Of a stretch of 64,000 nt of DNA, positions 41,438 through 52,591 are shown one piece after another. Where the stretch lies: the NCBI RefSeq assembly GCF_003752465.1, contig NZ_RKHJ01000001.1, positions 186,001 through 250,000 on the forward strand, given 5' to 3'. The position numbers were made by a program, and so were the translations under genes. The notes beneath the pieces were generated by a model. That model was given only the letters and a program-made list of their open reading frames with translations, was not told the origin of the DNA and did no database searches. The DNA is from Agrococcus jenensis. Its GTDB lineage: Bacteria > Actinomycetota > Actinomycetes > Actinomycetales > Microbacteriaceae. How positions within the stretch are numbered: position 1 is the stretch's first letter; every line of letters starts with the position of its first letter.

Positions 41438-41872
41438 TCAGCCTCGCTCGAGTGGCACCCGCCACAGCCGCAGCTCGGTCTCGAGCGCGCGGAGCTCCTC
41501 GGCGCGCAGCCCGAGGTCGGCCGAGCGGGCGAGGCGCGCGCCGTCGTGGCCGAGCGCCTCCCAGATGTCGTAGGCCCGGCCGTGGCCGCCGCCGACGAGC
41601 CCGCGTCGCACGCGCGCCAGCGACGACAGCGGCACGCGTCGACGCCCGAACACGCTGCCCAGCTCGAGCGTCGGCTCGGGCGTCGTCTCGAGCACGAAGC
41701 GCGTGGTGACGGCGCGCACGCCGAGCACGACCATCCAGGCCACCATCGCGCCCGCGCCGAGCGTGAGCGGCCACGCGGGCAGCCAGAGGCTGACGACCCC
41801 GACCGACCCGATGATCAGGGCCAGCGGGACGAGCTCGAACGGGAGCCGCCCCTCGAGGCGCACATCCCGCAC
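41438..41872 (-). CDS. Small membrane protein with PH-like domain
   Basis: A 144-residue protein with a helical hairpin at about 13-52 and a C-terminal soluble part (LETTPEPTLELGSVFGRRRVPLSSLARVRRGLVGGG and onward) resembling bacterial PH-like domains. It starts with GTG one base after the ahcY stop, so it is probably cotranscribed. Convergent with MarR, 6 bases away. Its layout resembles the protein at 40271, though identity is low by eye. Function unknown. Confidence 0.65.
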   Translation of the reverse strand: MRDVRLEGRLPFELVPLALIIGSVGVVSLWLPAWPLTLGAGAMVAWMVVLGVRAVTTRFVLETTPEPTLELGSVFGRRRVPLSSLARVRRGLVGGGHGRAYDIWEALGHDGARLARSADLGLRAEELRALETELRLWRVPLERG

Positions 41873-41873
41873 C

Positions 41874-43313
41874 TCAGTAGCGGTAGTGCTCGGGCTTGAA
41901 CGGGCCCTCGACCGGCACGCCGATGTAGGCGGCCTGCTCGGGGCGCAGCGTCGTGAGGCGCGCGCCGAGCGCGTCGAGGTGGAGGCGGGCGACCTCCTCG
42001 TCGAGCACCTTCGGCAGCCGGAAGACGCCCAGCTCGTAGTCCTTCGTCGCGAGCTCGATCTGCGCGAGCACCTGGTTCGAGAACGAGTTCGACATCACGA
42101 ACGACGGGTGGCCGGTCGCGTTGCCGAGGTTCATGAGCCGGCCCTCGGAGAGCACGAGGATCGAGCGGCCGGACGGCATCCGCCACTCGTGCACCTGCGG
42201 CTTGATCTCGATGCGCTCGGCGCCGGAGCGCTCGAGCGCCGCGATGTCGATCTCGTTGTCGAAGTGGCCGACGTTCGCGACGATCGCGAGGTGCTTCATG
42301 CCCTGGAGGTGCTCGAGCGTGATGACGTGCTCGTTGCCCGTCGTCGTGACCCAGATGTCGGCCTCGTCGAGCGCATCCTCGACGCGCGCGACGCGGAAGC
42401 CGTCCATCGCGGCCTGCAGCGCGCAGATCGGGTCGACCTCGCTCACGATGACGCGGGCGCCCTGGCCCTTGAGCGCCTCCGCCGCGCCCTTGCCGACATC
42501 GCCGTAGCCGACGACGAACGCCGTCTTGCCGCCGATGAGCACATCGGTCGCGCGGTTGAGCCCGTCGGGCAGGGAGTGCCGGATGCCGTAGCGGTTGTCG
42601 AACTTCGACTTCGTGACCGAGTCGTTCACGTTGATCGCCGGGAACAGCAGGCGGCCGTCGGCGAAGAGCTGCTCGAGGCGGTGCACGCCGGTCGTGGTCT
42701 CCTCGGTGACGCCGCGCAGCTGCTCGGCGATGCGCGTCCACCGCTGCGGGTCGTCGGCGAGCGTCGTGGCGATGAGCGCGTCGATGACGCGCAGCTCGTC
42801 GGGGGCGCCGTCGGGGGTCACCGGCGCGCTGCCGGCGAGCTCGGCGTCGCGGCCGCGGTGCACGAGCATCGTGGCGTCGCCGCCGTCGTCGAGGATGAGC
42901 GTCGGGCCCTCGGGGAAGTCGAAGATGCGCGTCGTGCACGCCCAGTACTCCTCGAGCGTCTCGCCCTTCCAGGCGAAGACGGGCACGCCCGCGGGCGCAT
43001 CCGGCGTGCCGGCGCCGACGACGATCGCCGCGGCGGCCTCGTCCTGCGTCGAGAAGATGTTGCAGCTCGCCCAGCGCACGTCCGCGCCGAGCGCCACGAG
43101 CGTCTCGATGAGCACGGCGGTCTGCACCGTCATGTGCAGGCTGCCCGCAATGCGCTGGCCGGCGAGCGGCTGCTCGTCGGCGTAGCGCCGGCGCAGCTCC
43201 ATGAGGCCTGGCATCTCGTGCTCGGCGAGGCGGATCTGGTGGCGGCCGGCCTCGGCCAGGCCCAGGTCGCGGACGCGGTGCTCGAAGGTCGTGGGCGCAG
43301 CGGTGTCGGTCAT
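41874..43313 (-). CDS. ahcY: Adenosylhomocysteinase
   Basis: A 479-residue enzyme splitting S-adenosylhomocysteine into adenosine and homocysteine in the methyl cycle. Family marks are the N-terminal [44 protein letters not shown], the NAD loop [12 protein letters not shown], and [22 protein letters not shown]. The ending is PFKPEHYRY. The ATG has GGGAGG 9 bases before it; an earlier ATG (MVGM) is possible. This start context is nearly identical to that of hisS. The 195-base gap upstream holds nested inverted repeats. Confidence 0.96.
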   Translation of the reverse strand: MTDTAAPTTFEHRVRDLGLAEAGRHQIRLAEHEMPGLMELRRRYADEQPLAGQRIAGSLHMTVQTAVLIETLVALGADVRWASCNIFSTQDEAAAAIVVGAGTPDAPAGVPVFAWKGETLEEYWACTTRIFDFPEGPTLILDDGGDATMLVHRGRDAELAGSAPVTPDGAPDELRVIDALIATTLADDPQRWTRIAEQLRGVTEETTTGVHRLEQLFADGRLLFPAINVNDSVTKSKFDNRYGIRHSLPDGLNRATDVLIGGKTAFVVGYGDVGKGAAEALKGQGARVIVSEVDPICALQAAMDGFRVARVEDALDEADIWVTTTGNEHVITLEHLQGMKHLAIVANVGHFDNEIDIAALERSGAERIEIKPQVHEWRMPSGRSILVLSEGRLMNLGNATGHPSFVMSNSFSNQVLAQIELATKDYELGVFRLPKVLDEEVARLHLDALGARLTTLRPEQAAYIGVPVEGPFKPEHYRY

Positions 43314-43363
43314 GCCGACCATCCTCCCACTCGCCTCGCGACCTCGTCTGCGCCGCGTCCGGA

Positions 43364-43468
43364 ACCGGTGCTGCGCGCTCGATCGGGCTGACCCGCTCGC
43401 CGAGCCCGAGGAGCTGTCGGCACCGGTGCCAGCCCGATCCGTCTCGCTCGAGCGACCGGTGCTGCGCG
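43364..43468. repeat. Direct and inverted repeats upstream of ahcY
   Basis: ACCGGTGCTGCGCG occurs at 43364-43377 and 43455-43468. Between them GATCGGGCTG (43381-43390) pairs with CAGCCCGATC (43430-43439), enclosing the palindrome GGCACCGGTGCC (43419-43430). No gene fits in 43314-43508. Confidence 0.6.
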
Positions 43469-43479
43469 TCCGCTCGGCC

Positions 43480-43513
43480 CCTGACGCTCGCCGGCGCGCG
43501 GGCGGACGTCAGG
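43480..43513 (-). terminator. Possible terminator at the rmlCD stop
   Basis: CCTGACG (43480-43486) pairs with CGTCAGG (43507-43513) around a GC-rich 20-base loop. The stop codon of rmlCD lies in the stem. Confidence 0.4.
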
Positions 43514-44942
43514 CGGTCGGCAGCGCTCGCACGTACTCCTCGAGCATCGCGAACTGGTCGCGCGGCTGGAAGCCGGTCGACTCGAGCTTCGCGAGCCGCA
43601 TCGCGCTGTGCCGGGGCCGCGGCGCGATGCCGGTCTTGGAGGCGAAGTACGCCTCGGTCGACACCGGCGAGACGCTCGCGCCGTCGTTCCCGGTGAGCTC
43701 GAACACGCGGCGGGCGATCGCTGCCCAGCTCACCGGCTCGCCGCCGTTGCTCACGTTGTAGAGGCCGTGCGGCGCCCGGGTCCGCAGCAGGTGGTCGATG
43801 GCGCGCGCGAGCTCGCTCGCGAACGTCAGCCTGCCGACCTGGTCGTCGACGACCTGCGGCGCGACGCCGCGGCGCGCGAGCGACGCCATCGTGGAGACGA
43901 AGTTCGTGCCCTCACCGACGACCCAGGAGGTGCGGACGATGTAGTGCCGGGGCGCTGCGGCGACGGCGAGGTCGCCGGCCGCCTTCGTCTGCGCGTAGAC
44001 GCCGAGCGGGCCGAGCGCATCCTGCTCGTCGCGCTCCCCCGCGCGATCGTCGAACACGTAGTCGCTCGAGACGTGCACGAGCGTGAGCCCGTGCTCGGCT
44101 GCGATCGAGGCGAGCCTGGCGGGACCGGAGGCGTTGACGGCCCAGGCGTCGCGCCTGCCGTCCTCGGTCTCGGCGGCGTCGACGGCGGTGTAGCCGGCGG
44201 CGTTCACGATCGTGTCGTAGGCCGACCAGCGGATGCCGTCGAGCGACTCCGGGCGCGCCAGGTCGACGCGGTCGCGGCCGGCGTAGTCGACGTCGTGCCG
44301 GTCGGCCCAGTGCGCGCGGAGCGCCACGCCGAGCTGGCCGTTCGCGCCGAGCACGAGCGTGCGCCGGGGCGGCATCGGGGTGACGTCGGCGAGCATCGGG
44401 TGCGCGCGGTCCTTGTCGCTCAGCTCCGCCTCGTCGAGCGGGATCGGCCAGGCGATCGCGGCGGTCGGGTCGGCGAGGTTGAGGAACGTGTACTCGCCCT
44501 GCGCCTCGGCCGACCAGTGGTCGTTGACGAGGTAGGAGTAGGCGGTATCCACCTCGAGCGCCTGGAAGGCGTTGCCGACGCCGCGCGGCACGAAGACCGC
44601 GATCGACGGGTCGATCTCGATGCTGAAGGTGGCGCCGAAGGACGGCCCCTCGCGGAGGTCGACCCAGGCGCCGAAGACGCGGCCGGAGGCCACCGAGATG
44701 TACTTGTCCCACGGCTCCGCGTGGATGCCGCGGGTGACGCCGGGCGCCGCGTTGAACGAGATGTTGTTCTGCACCGGGCCGAAGTCGGGCAGGCCGAGCG
44801 CGAGCTGCTTCTCGCGCTGCCAGTTCTCCTTGAACCAGCCGCGGTTGTCGCCGTGCACCGGCAGGTCGAAGACCAGGAATCCCGGGATCGGGGTCTCGCG
44901 CACCGCGAGCTGCTTGCCCGTCTGCATGGGCTCCGTCGTCAC
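43509..44942 (-). CDS. Fused dTDP-4-keto-rhamnose 3,5-epimerase and reductase (RmlC-RmlD)
   Basis: A 477-residue fusion making the last two steps of dTDP-L-rhamnose. Residues 1-190 form the RmlC cupin, with the catalytic His in VTRGIHAEPWDKYISV and FVPRGVGNAFQAL. Residues 193-477 form RmlD, opening LVLGANGQLGVALRAHW, with VHVSSDYVFDD and the YAQTKAAGD active site. The fusion is known in actinomycetes. It starts with GTG 10 bases after rmlB. Together with rmlB it supplies rhamnose for the glycan genes further right; RmlA is not in the window. Confidence 0.93.
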   Translation of the reverse strand: MTTEPMQTGKQLAVRETPIPGFLVFDLPVHGDNRGWFKENWQREKQLALGLPDFGPVQNNISFNAAPGVTRGIHAEPWDKYISVASGRVFGAWVDLREGPSFGATFSIEIDPSIAVFVPRGVGNAFQALEVDTAYSYLVNDHWSAEAQGEYTFLNLADPTAAIAWPIPLDEAELSDKDRAHPMLADVTPMPPRRTLVLGANGQLGVALRAHWADRHDVDYAGRDRVDLARPESLDGIRWSAYDTIVNAAGYTAVDAAETEDGRRDAWAVNASGPARLASIAAEHGLTLVHVSSDYVFDDRAGERDEQDALGPLGVYAQTKAAGDLAVAAAPRHYIVRTSWVVGEGTNFVSTMASLARRGVAPQVVDDQVGRLTFASELARAIDHLLRTRAPHGLYNVSNGGEPVSWAAIARRVFELTGNDGASVSPVSTEAYFASKTGIAPRPRHSAMRLAKLESTGFQPRDQFAMLEEYVRALPTA

Positions 44943-44952
44943 GTGCGCGGCC

Positions 44953-47371
<2,419 letters not shown>

Positions 47372-47381
<10 letters not shown>

Positions 47382-47641
47382 GGTTCCTCTTCGTGTCTGG
47401 TGGGTGGGGCCGTCGCCGAGCGCGGCGCCCGGTCGGGCTCGTGGCGCACGACCTGCCAGCCGGTGGGCCCGCTCGCGCGGTCGGCGTGCGGGTCGCACAG
47501 GTCGTAGCTGCCCTCGATCGCGCCCTGCCTGCTGGCCCCCTGCAGCGGGCCGACGACGAGCAGCTGCGCGGCGTAGTCGACGGTGACGGTCCGGTCGGCG
47601 TACCGGCGGCACCCGGGCCGTGAGCACATCGCGACATCCAT
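47372..47641 (-). CDS. DUF3499 protein
   Basis: An 89-residue actinobacterial protein of unknown function. It has the family knuckle CSRPGCRR at the start and YDLCDPHADRASGPTGWQVVRHEPD in the second half, giving a CxxxxC...CxxH pattern that could bind zinc. It overlaps manB and is divergent from the zincin-like gene, the conserved arrangement. A -10 box (TACCCT) lies 7 bases before the ATG, so the transcript is probably leaderless. A second ATG four codons in is possible. Confidence 0.85.
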
Positions 47642-47648
47642 CCCGCCA

Positions 47649-47654
47649 AGGGTA
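47649..47654 (-). promoter_or_regulatory. Leaderless -10 box for DUF3499-manB
   Basis: Minus-strand TACCCT, 7 bases, ATG. Confidence 0.5.
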
Positions 47655-47685
47655 GCGGCGCCGGACCCGTCCGCCGGGCGACACG

Positions 47686-47691
47686 TAGGAT
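47686..47691 (+). promoter_or_regulatory. Leaderless -10 box for the zincin-like gene
   Basis: TAGGAT, exactly 6 bases, ATG. The two divergent -10 boxes are 31 bases apart. Confidence 0.5.
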
Positions 47692-47697
47692 GTGGCC

Positions 47698-48120
47698 ATG
47701 CACGCCCGCCAGCACTCCCGCGGCTCGCGCCACGGGCGTGAGATGCGATCGTCGGTCGCCGGCCCGGTGCTGCCGTTCCTCTCGTCGCGCGAGACGCGCT
47801 TCGAGGACATCGCGGCGGACGCAGCCGACTACGTCATGGCGCTGTGGCCTGCGGAGCTCGGCGACGTGCTCTTCCAGTGGGCCGACATGCCGCCGCGCGC
47901 GATCGCCGACCGCATCGACGAGGTGCCGGAGTGGGCGGTCGACGCCGCGCAGCGCACGATCACCATCTACCGGCTGCCGCTGCAGCGCCTGCCGCGCGTG
48001 CACATCGACGACCCCTGGCACCGCCAGGTCGCGATCGAGGGCGCGGTCTTCCGGGCAGCGGCCGAGCTCATCGGGCGCGACCCGTGGGAGGTCGCGCCGG
48101 ACCGCTGGCGGCACCACTAG
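47698..48120 (+). CDS. Zincin-like metallopeptidase family protein, active site lost
   Basis: A 140-residue protein of the small zincin family found beside DUF3499 and manB in actinomycetes (the Rv3259 position). A basic N-terminus of about 25 residues precedes the domain. Where relatives have a histidine-glutamate pair after the RIVLFRKP-like strand, this protein reads VAIEGAVFRAAAEL: the Glu is kept and the His is replaced by Ile. No HExxH exists anywhere in the chain, so proteolysis is unlikely and a binding role more plausible. A GTG two codons earlier is a possible start. The leaderless box favours this ATG. Confidence 0.75.
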   Translation: MHARQHSRGSRHGREMRSSVAGPVLPFLSSRETRFEDIAADAADYVMALWPAELGDVLFQWADMPPRAIADRIDEVPEWAVDAAQRTITIYRLPLQRLPRVHIDDPWHRQVAIEGAVFRAAAELIGRDPWEVAPDRWRHH

Positions 48121-48136
48121 TCGACCAGCATGGGGG

Positions 48137-49726
48137 CTAGTGCAGGACGCGCACGCCCTCTGCGGCCGGGCCCTGCGGGCTCGCGGTGAAGCCGCCCACC
48201 TCGCTGTCGCTGCGGTAGCCGACGCCGATCACGAGGCCGTCGCCGACCACCTCGACGGCGCCCGCGTCGACCGGGCGCTCGATCGTGCCGCCCGCGGCGA
48301 GCACGACCTCCTCGCCGTCGATCGTCACGCGCTGCTCGGCGTCGGCGGTGCTCGCGACGTGGAGCGTCGCCTCCGGGCCCTCCGGCACCGCGATCGCGGA
48401 CGCGCCGGAGCGCGGCTCGCCGCTCGCGATCCAGTCGAAGTCGAGCCCGTCCGCCGACGTCGCGACGGCGCGCGCGCCCGCCACGACCGGCGCATCCGAC
48501 GACACCCGGATGGCGTAGGTGCCGACCGGGAGGTCGCCGAGCGGGAAGTCGGTGACGACGCCCGCCTCGAGCCTGCCCTCCGACTCGATGACCGAGCCGT
48601 CGCTCGCCCGGAAGGCCAGCTGCAGCGCGCCGCCCGTCGGCGAGAGCACGCGCAGCACGGGCACGGTGTCGTCGAAGTCCGCCTGCGTCTCGAGGCCGGA
48701 CGGCTCGTCGATCCGCACCGCGGGCAGCACCGCTGCGGTGCCGGCGACGACGGGGTCGACGACGTCGAAGCCGCCGCGCTCGAGCCCGCGCGTGGTCGTC
48801 TGCTGCAGGTGCGCCGCGACGGGTGCGCCGGTGGAGGCGACGTGCACGACCGCGTCGGCGACGCCGGGCGCGACAGCCGCGAGGTCGAGCACCGCCTCGG
48901 TGCCGGGCGGGACCGCGAGGCCCGTCGAGCCGACCGACTCGATGGGCCCCTCCGGGCCGTAGACCGTCACGTCGACGCTCGCCCCGACCTCGGACGCGTT
49001 CGCGATCGTGAGCACGGTCTGCCTGCCGGTGCGCGTCGAGCCGCCGACGAGCCACTGCTCGAGCCGCGTCTCGGCGCACTCGCTCGCGGCGAACCCGCCG
49101 ACCGCGTCGACGTCGACGTCGAGCGACTGGGCGGCCGAGAGCGTCGACTCCTCGCCGCGCTGCACGACGGCGTCGCCGCCGCTCAGGTCGCCGGCGGTGG
49201 GGACGGCGAGCTGCGACTGCTCGACCTCGCCGCCCAGGCTGCCGACCTCGACCCGGGCGTCGGCGACGCCGGTGATCGCCAGGGCGTCCTCGCCGTCGGA
49301 GGTGCCGACGCGCAGCGCCGGGCCCGCGCAGACGCGCGACTGCAGCGGGGACGCAGGCTGGACGAGCGTCGAGGGCGCGGACGCGGTGACGCGCACGTCC
49401 TCCGGCAGCGCGTTGGCGCCCAGCACGGCTCCCACGCCGAGCGCCGCGGCGACGAGCCCGACGGCGGCCCGGCCGCTCCAGCGGGCGACGCCGCGGCGGT
49501 CGACGCGCCGCACCGCCTCGGCCGCGTCGTTGGCGGCGGCCTCGCGGTCGGTGAGCGCGACGTCGCGCGCGATGTCGCCGTCGACCGGCTCCTCGCGCGC
49601 CGCCGCCTCGAGCGCGAGCTCCTCGGCCGTCGGCTCGTGCTCGATCGGCGGCTCCGGCTCGCCGATGGGCGAGGGGTCGTCGAACTCCTGGGAGTCGTCG
49701 AGCGGCTCCAGGTCCCGGTCGCTCAT
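48137..49726 (-). CDS. DUF5719 family membrane-anchored protein
   Basis: A 529-residue protein with a long acidic N-terminal tail (about 1-75), one transmembrane helix at about 85-104 and a large outside domain of repeated beta-strand segments. The family is found next to large glycosyltransferases in actinomycetes and has no known function. SIEVGASVDVTVYGPEG-like and VPPGTEAVLDLAAVAPG stretches suggest Ig-like or propeller folds. It is coupled to the upstream glycosyltransferase gene as ATGA and so probably works with it at the cell surface. Confidence 0.8.
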   Translation of the reverse strand: MSDRDLEPLDDSQEFDDPSPIGEPEPPIEHEPTAEELALEAAAREEPVDGDIARDVALTDREAAANDAAEAVRRVDRRGVARWSGRAAVGLVAAALGVGAVLGANALPEDVRVTASAPSTLVQPASPLQSRVCAGPALRVGTSDGEDALAITGVADARVEVGSLGGEVEQSQLAVPTAGDLSGGDAVVQRGEESTLSAAQSLDVDVDAVGGFAASECAETRLEQWLVGGSTRTGRQTVLTIANASEVGASVDVTVYGPEGPIESVGSTGLAVPPGTEAVLDLAAVAPGVADAVVHVASTGAPVAAHLQQTTTRGLERGGFDVVDPVVAGTAAVLPAVRIDEPSGLETQADFDDTVPVLRVLSPTGGALQLAFRASDGSVIESEGRLEAGVVTDFPLGDLPVGTYAIRVSSDAPVVAGARAVATSADGLDFDWIASGEPRSGASAIAVPEGPEATLHVASTADAEQRVTIDGEEVVLAAGGTIERPVDAGAVEVVGDGLVIGVGYRSDSEVGGFTASPQGPAAEGVRVLH

Positions 49727-52497
49727 CGCCACTCCCCCGCTCCCTCGAGCCGCTTCGTGCGCACGCGCGCCCCGCGCCGCAGCGACGGCAGCGCCGCGAC
49801 CACGGCGGCCGCGAGCGCGACGAGCTGGCCGAGCAGCAGCCAGCCGGCCCACGCGGGACGCTCGATCGCGGGCGTCGGCACCGCCTCGAGCCGCTGCCAG
49901 AGCAGGCCGGCTTCCGTCTGGCCGATGGTCTGCAGGTCGCCGCGCGCGTCGAGCGACCGCTGCGCCCGATCGTGGAGCCCTGCGGCGCCCTCGCGCTCCT
50001 GCTCGAGCAGCACGAAGCGCACCCCCTGCGCGTCGAGCAGCGCGTCGACGTCGACGTCGCCGCCCGAGGCAAGGTCGACCGCGGCCTGCGCGAGCCGCGC
50101 GTCCAGGTCGCCCGGGGCCTCGCGTACGAGCTCGGCGGTCGCGATGTCGTCGAGGGTGGTCCCCCGACCGCGCTCGAGGTCGACGCCGAGGTCGCCCTCG
50201 GCGAGCGGATGCAGCACGAGCGTGCCGACGCGCGGGTCGTCGGCGGTCGCCGCCTCCACGAACGCCGGCATGCGGCGGTCCGGCGCGGGGGTGACGATCG
50301 CGGGCGCGAGGAACGTCGACGCGATGACGGGGACTGCGGCGACCACCGCGACGACCGCGACGAAGCCGCCGGGCAGGGCGGCACGCCGGTCCTCGACGTC
50401 GGCCGCGGTGACCGCGAGCGCGATGAGCGCGGCGAGCGCGAGGGAGGCGCCGGAGCCCGCCCAGACGGTGACCGGATCGCCGTCGACGCTCGTGAGCGCG
50501 AGCCGCGATGCGCCGACCGCGGTCGCGTAGCCCGCGAGCAGCAGCAGCACCCACGGCCACGCGCGCGTCGGCCGCAGCACGACGCCCGCGAGGGCCGCGA
50601 GCGCGAGCGGCGCGAGCAGCGCGAGCGCGACCCAGCGGGCGTCGACCCCCGGCGCCATCGCCGCGACCACGCCCTCGAGGGTCGCCAGCGTGCCGTCCGG
50701 CGAGAGCAGCGCCGCCTCGATGGCGGTCGGCGGAGCGGATGCGCGCGGCACGCCGGGATCGGCGAGCGCGGCGAGCGGCGTGCCGGCCGTCCAGCGCGCG
50801 ACCACGACGGGGCCGATGAGCGCGAGCGCCGGCAGCACCGCCGCGAGCGGCCGCAGCGGCGAGCGCCAGCCGACGCCGATGCCGATGAGCGCGAGCAGCA
50901 GCATCGCCGGCAGCAGCACGGGGGCGGCCGCGACGACGATCGCGAGGGGGATGGCGGCGAAGCCCGCGGCGCGCCACGACCGGTGCGCGAGCAGCATCCC
51001 CGCCGCGGCGAGCGGCAGCGCGAGGTGCGCGAGCACCGCGCCCAGCCGGCCGTCGACGATCGAGGCGAGCAGCGTCGGCGACAGCGACCACACGGCCGCC
51101 GACACCGCGGGCACCCAGCGCGAGTCGGTCATCCGCCGCACCGCGAAGAACGCCGTGACGGCCGCGATCGCCGGGGCCAGGAAGAGCAGCAGCACGATCG
51201 CCGTCGACGGCTGCCAGAAGGTGAGCGAGCCGAGCAGCGCGAGCAGGATCACGAACGGGTCGGCCGGCCCCTGGACCTCGCCGAGCGCATCCCTCGGCCC
51301 CGCGAGCGCGTTCGCCCACAGGTCGCCGAGCGAGTCGGAGAGGGGCAGCAGCGCGCCCCCCGTCGCCGCCGCGGCGCCGAGCAGCTGCGGGGACAGCACG
51401 ACGCCCACGACGAGCGCCGCCACCGCGACCCAGAGGCCCGCGCCCTCGACGAAGCCGACGCGCTCGTCCACGGAGCGGTGCATGCGCTCGGGGTCGCCGA
51501 CCGCGCGGCGGTGCGACCGCACGGTGCGCCACGACGCGCGCAGCGGCCGCAGCGACGCCCAGCCCGTCGCGCGGGCGCGGGCGATCCGGCGGCGCGCACT
51601 GGCGGTCGAGGGCACGGCGACGAGCGTCGCGAGCGTCGCCTGCCACTCGGCGAGCACGGCCGCAGGCCGCTTCGCGAGCAGGTGCGCGATCGAGCGCACG
51701 ACGGCGAGCGGCAGCAGCAGCAGCCAGTGCACGACGAGCGCGAGCGGGTTCGCGTAGGCGAGCCGCCGGTGCAGCTGCGCGCGCCGCGCGATCGCGACCC
51801 GCCCGGCGTCGCTCACCGCGCGCGCGGCGAAGTGCTCCGGCCCGCCCGCGCGCCGCACGCGCGCTCGCGGCTCGACCGCGACGCGGTGGCCGGCGAGGCG
51901 GGCGCGCACGCCCAGGTCGAGCCCCGCGTCGATCGAGCGGAGCGCGGGGTCGAAGCCGCCGAGCGCGGCGAACGCGTCGCGGCGCACGAGCACGCCGGTC
52001 TCGGCGACGCCGAGGCGGTCGGAGTCGTCGTCGTGCTGCCCCTGGTCGAGCTCGCCCTCGTGCAGCAGCAGGCTGCGGCCGAACGGCGTCATCGACTGGC
52101 CGAACTCCGCGAAGCGGTCGGGCTCGTCGGCGCGCATGACCTTCGACCCGACGACGGCGACGCTCGGGTGCGCCTCGGCGTGCGCGAGGAGCGACTCGAG
52201 CGAGCGCGGGTGGGGCGCGGCGTCGTGCGCGAGCAGCCAGAGCCAGTCGCCGTCCTCGGCCTTCGGCAGCGTCGCGACGCCCTTGCCGATCAGCGCGCCG
52301 TACGGCAGCCGCTGCGTGATGACGACGCTCGACGCCTGCGATCCCTCGAGCAGCGCGCGCGAGCCGTCGCGCGAGGCGCCGTCGACGGCGACGAGCCGCT
52401 CGGGCGGCGTCGTCTGCGCGCCGATCGCCGCGAGGGTCGCCGGCAGGTACGCGGCGCCATTGCTGGCCGCGAGCACGGCGAAGACCCTCGGATGCAC
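49723..52497 (-). CDS. Large GT2 glycosyltransferase with polytopic membrane domain
   Basis: A 924-residue protein. Residues 1-245 form a GT2 domain, with AVLAASNGAAYLPATLAAIGAQTTPPE at the start, WLLAHDAAPHPRSL at the metal site and ETGVLVRRDAFAALGGFDPALRS. About twelve helices (from about 355 to 900) and a soluble outside segment near 740-860 follow. It probably transfers sugars to a lipid-linked or wall glycan. The GTG start follows TAGCCT by 6 bases, so it is leaderless. The downstream DUF5719 gene is coupled to it. Confidence 0.85.
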   Translation of the reverse strand: MHPRVFAVLAASNGAAYLPATLAAIGAQTTPPERLVAVDGASRDGSRALLEGSQASSVVITQRLPYGALIGKGVATLPKAEDGDWLWLLAHDAAPHPRSLESLLAHAEAHPSVAVVGSKVMRADEPDRFAEFGQSMTPFGRSLLLHEGELDQGQHDDDSDRLGVAETGVLVRRDAFAALGGFDPALRSIDAGLDLGVRARLAGHRVAVEPRARVRRAGGPEHFAARAVSDAGRVAIARRAQLHRRLAYANPLALVVHWLLLLPLAVVRSIAHLLAKRPAAVLAEWQATLATLVAVPSTASARRRIARARATGWASLRPLRASWRTVRSHRRAVGDPERMHRSVDERVGFVEGAGLWVAVAALVVGVVLSPQLLGAAAATGGALLPLSDSLGDLWANALAGPRDALGEVQGPADPFVILLALLGSLTFWQPSTAIVLLLFLAPAIAAVTAFFAVRRMTDSRWVPAVSAAVWSLSPTLLASIVDGRLGAVLAHLALPLAAAGMLLAHRSWRAAGFAAIPLAIVVAAAPVLLPAMLLLALIGIGVGWRSPLRPLAAVLPALALIGPVVVARWTAGTPLAALADPGVPRASAPPTAIEAALLSPDGTLATLEGVVAAMAPGVDARWVALALLAPLALAALAGVVLRPTRAWPWVLLLLAGYATAVGASRLALTSVDGDPVTVWAGSGASLALAALIALAVTAADVEDRRAALPGGFVAVVAVVAAVPVIASTFLAPAIVTPAPDRRMPAFVEAATADDPRVGTLVLHPLAEGDLGVDLERGRGTTLDDIATAELVREAPGDLDARLAQAAVDLASGGDVDVDALLDAQGVRFVLLEQEREGAAGLHDRAQRSLDARGDLQTIGQTEAGLLWQRLEAVPTPAIERPAWAGWLLLGQLVALAAAVVAALPSLRRGARVRTKRLEGAGEWR

Positions 52498-52503
52498 CCG
52501 GCA

Positions 52504-52509
52504 AGGCTA
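52504..52509 (-). promoter_or_regulatory. Leaderless -10 box for the 924-residue glycosyltransferase
   Basis: Minus-strand TAGCCT, exactly 6 bases, GTG. Confidence 0.55.
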
Positions 52510-52591
52510 GGCGGGATCGGCGCCGCACCCCGGGTTGCCGCCGGTGTGCCGTGCGATCGACGCCCGAGCGTCGCGCGCTCGCCGGTGCGCG

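Noticed and set aside
43314-43508. SAH riboswitch upstream of ahcY
   Set aside because: The conserved SAH-riboswitch sequence blocks are not present; only simple inverted repeats are seen.
48137-52528. A 1463-codon frame covering the DUF5719 and glycosyltransferase genes
   Set aside because: Only the part from 49726 is real; the upstream part is a shadow of the 924-residue glycosyltransferase.
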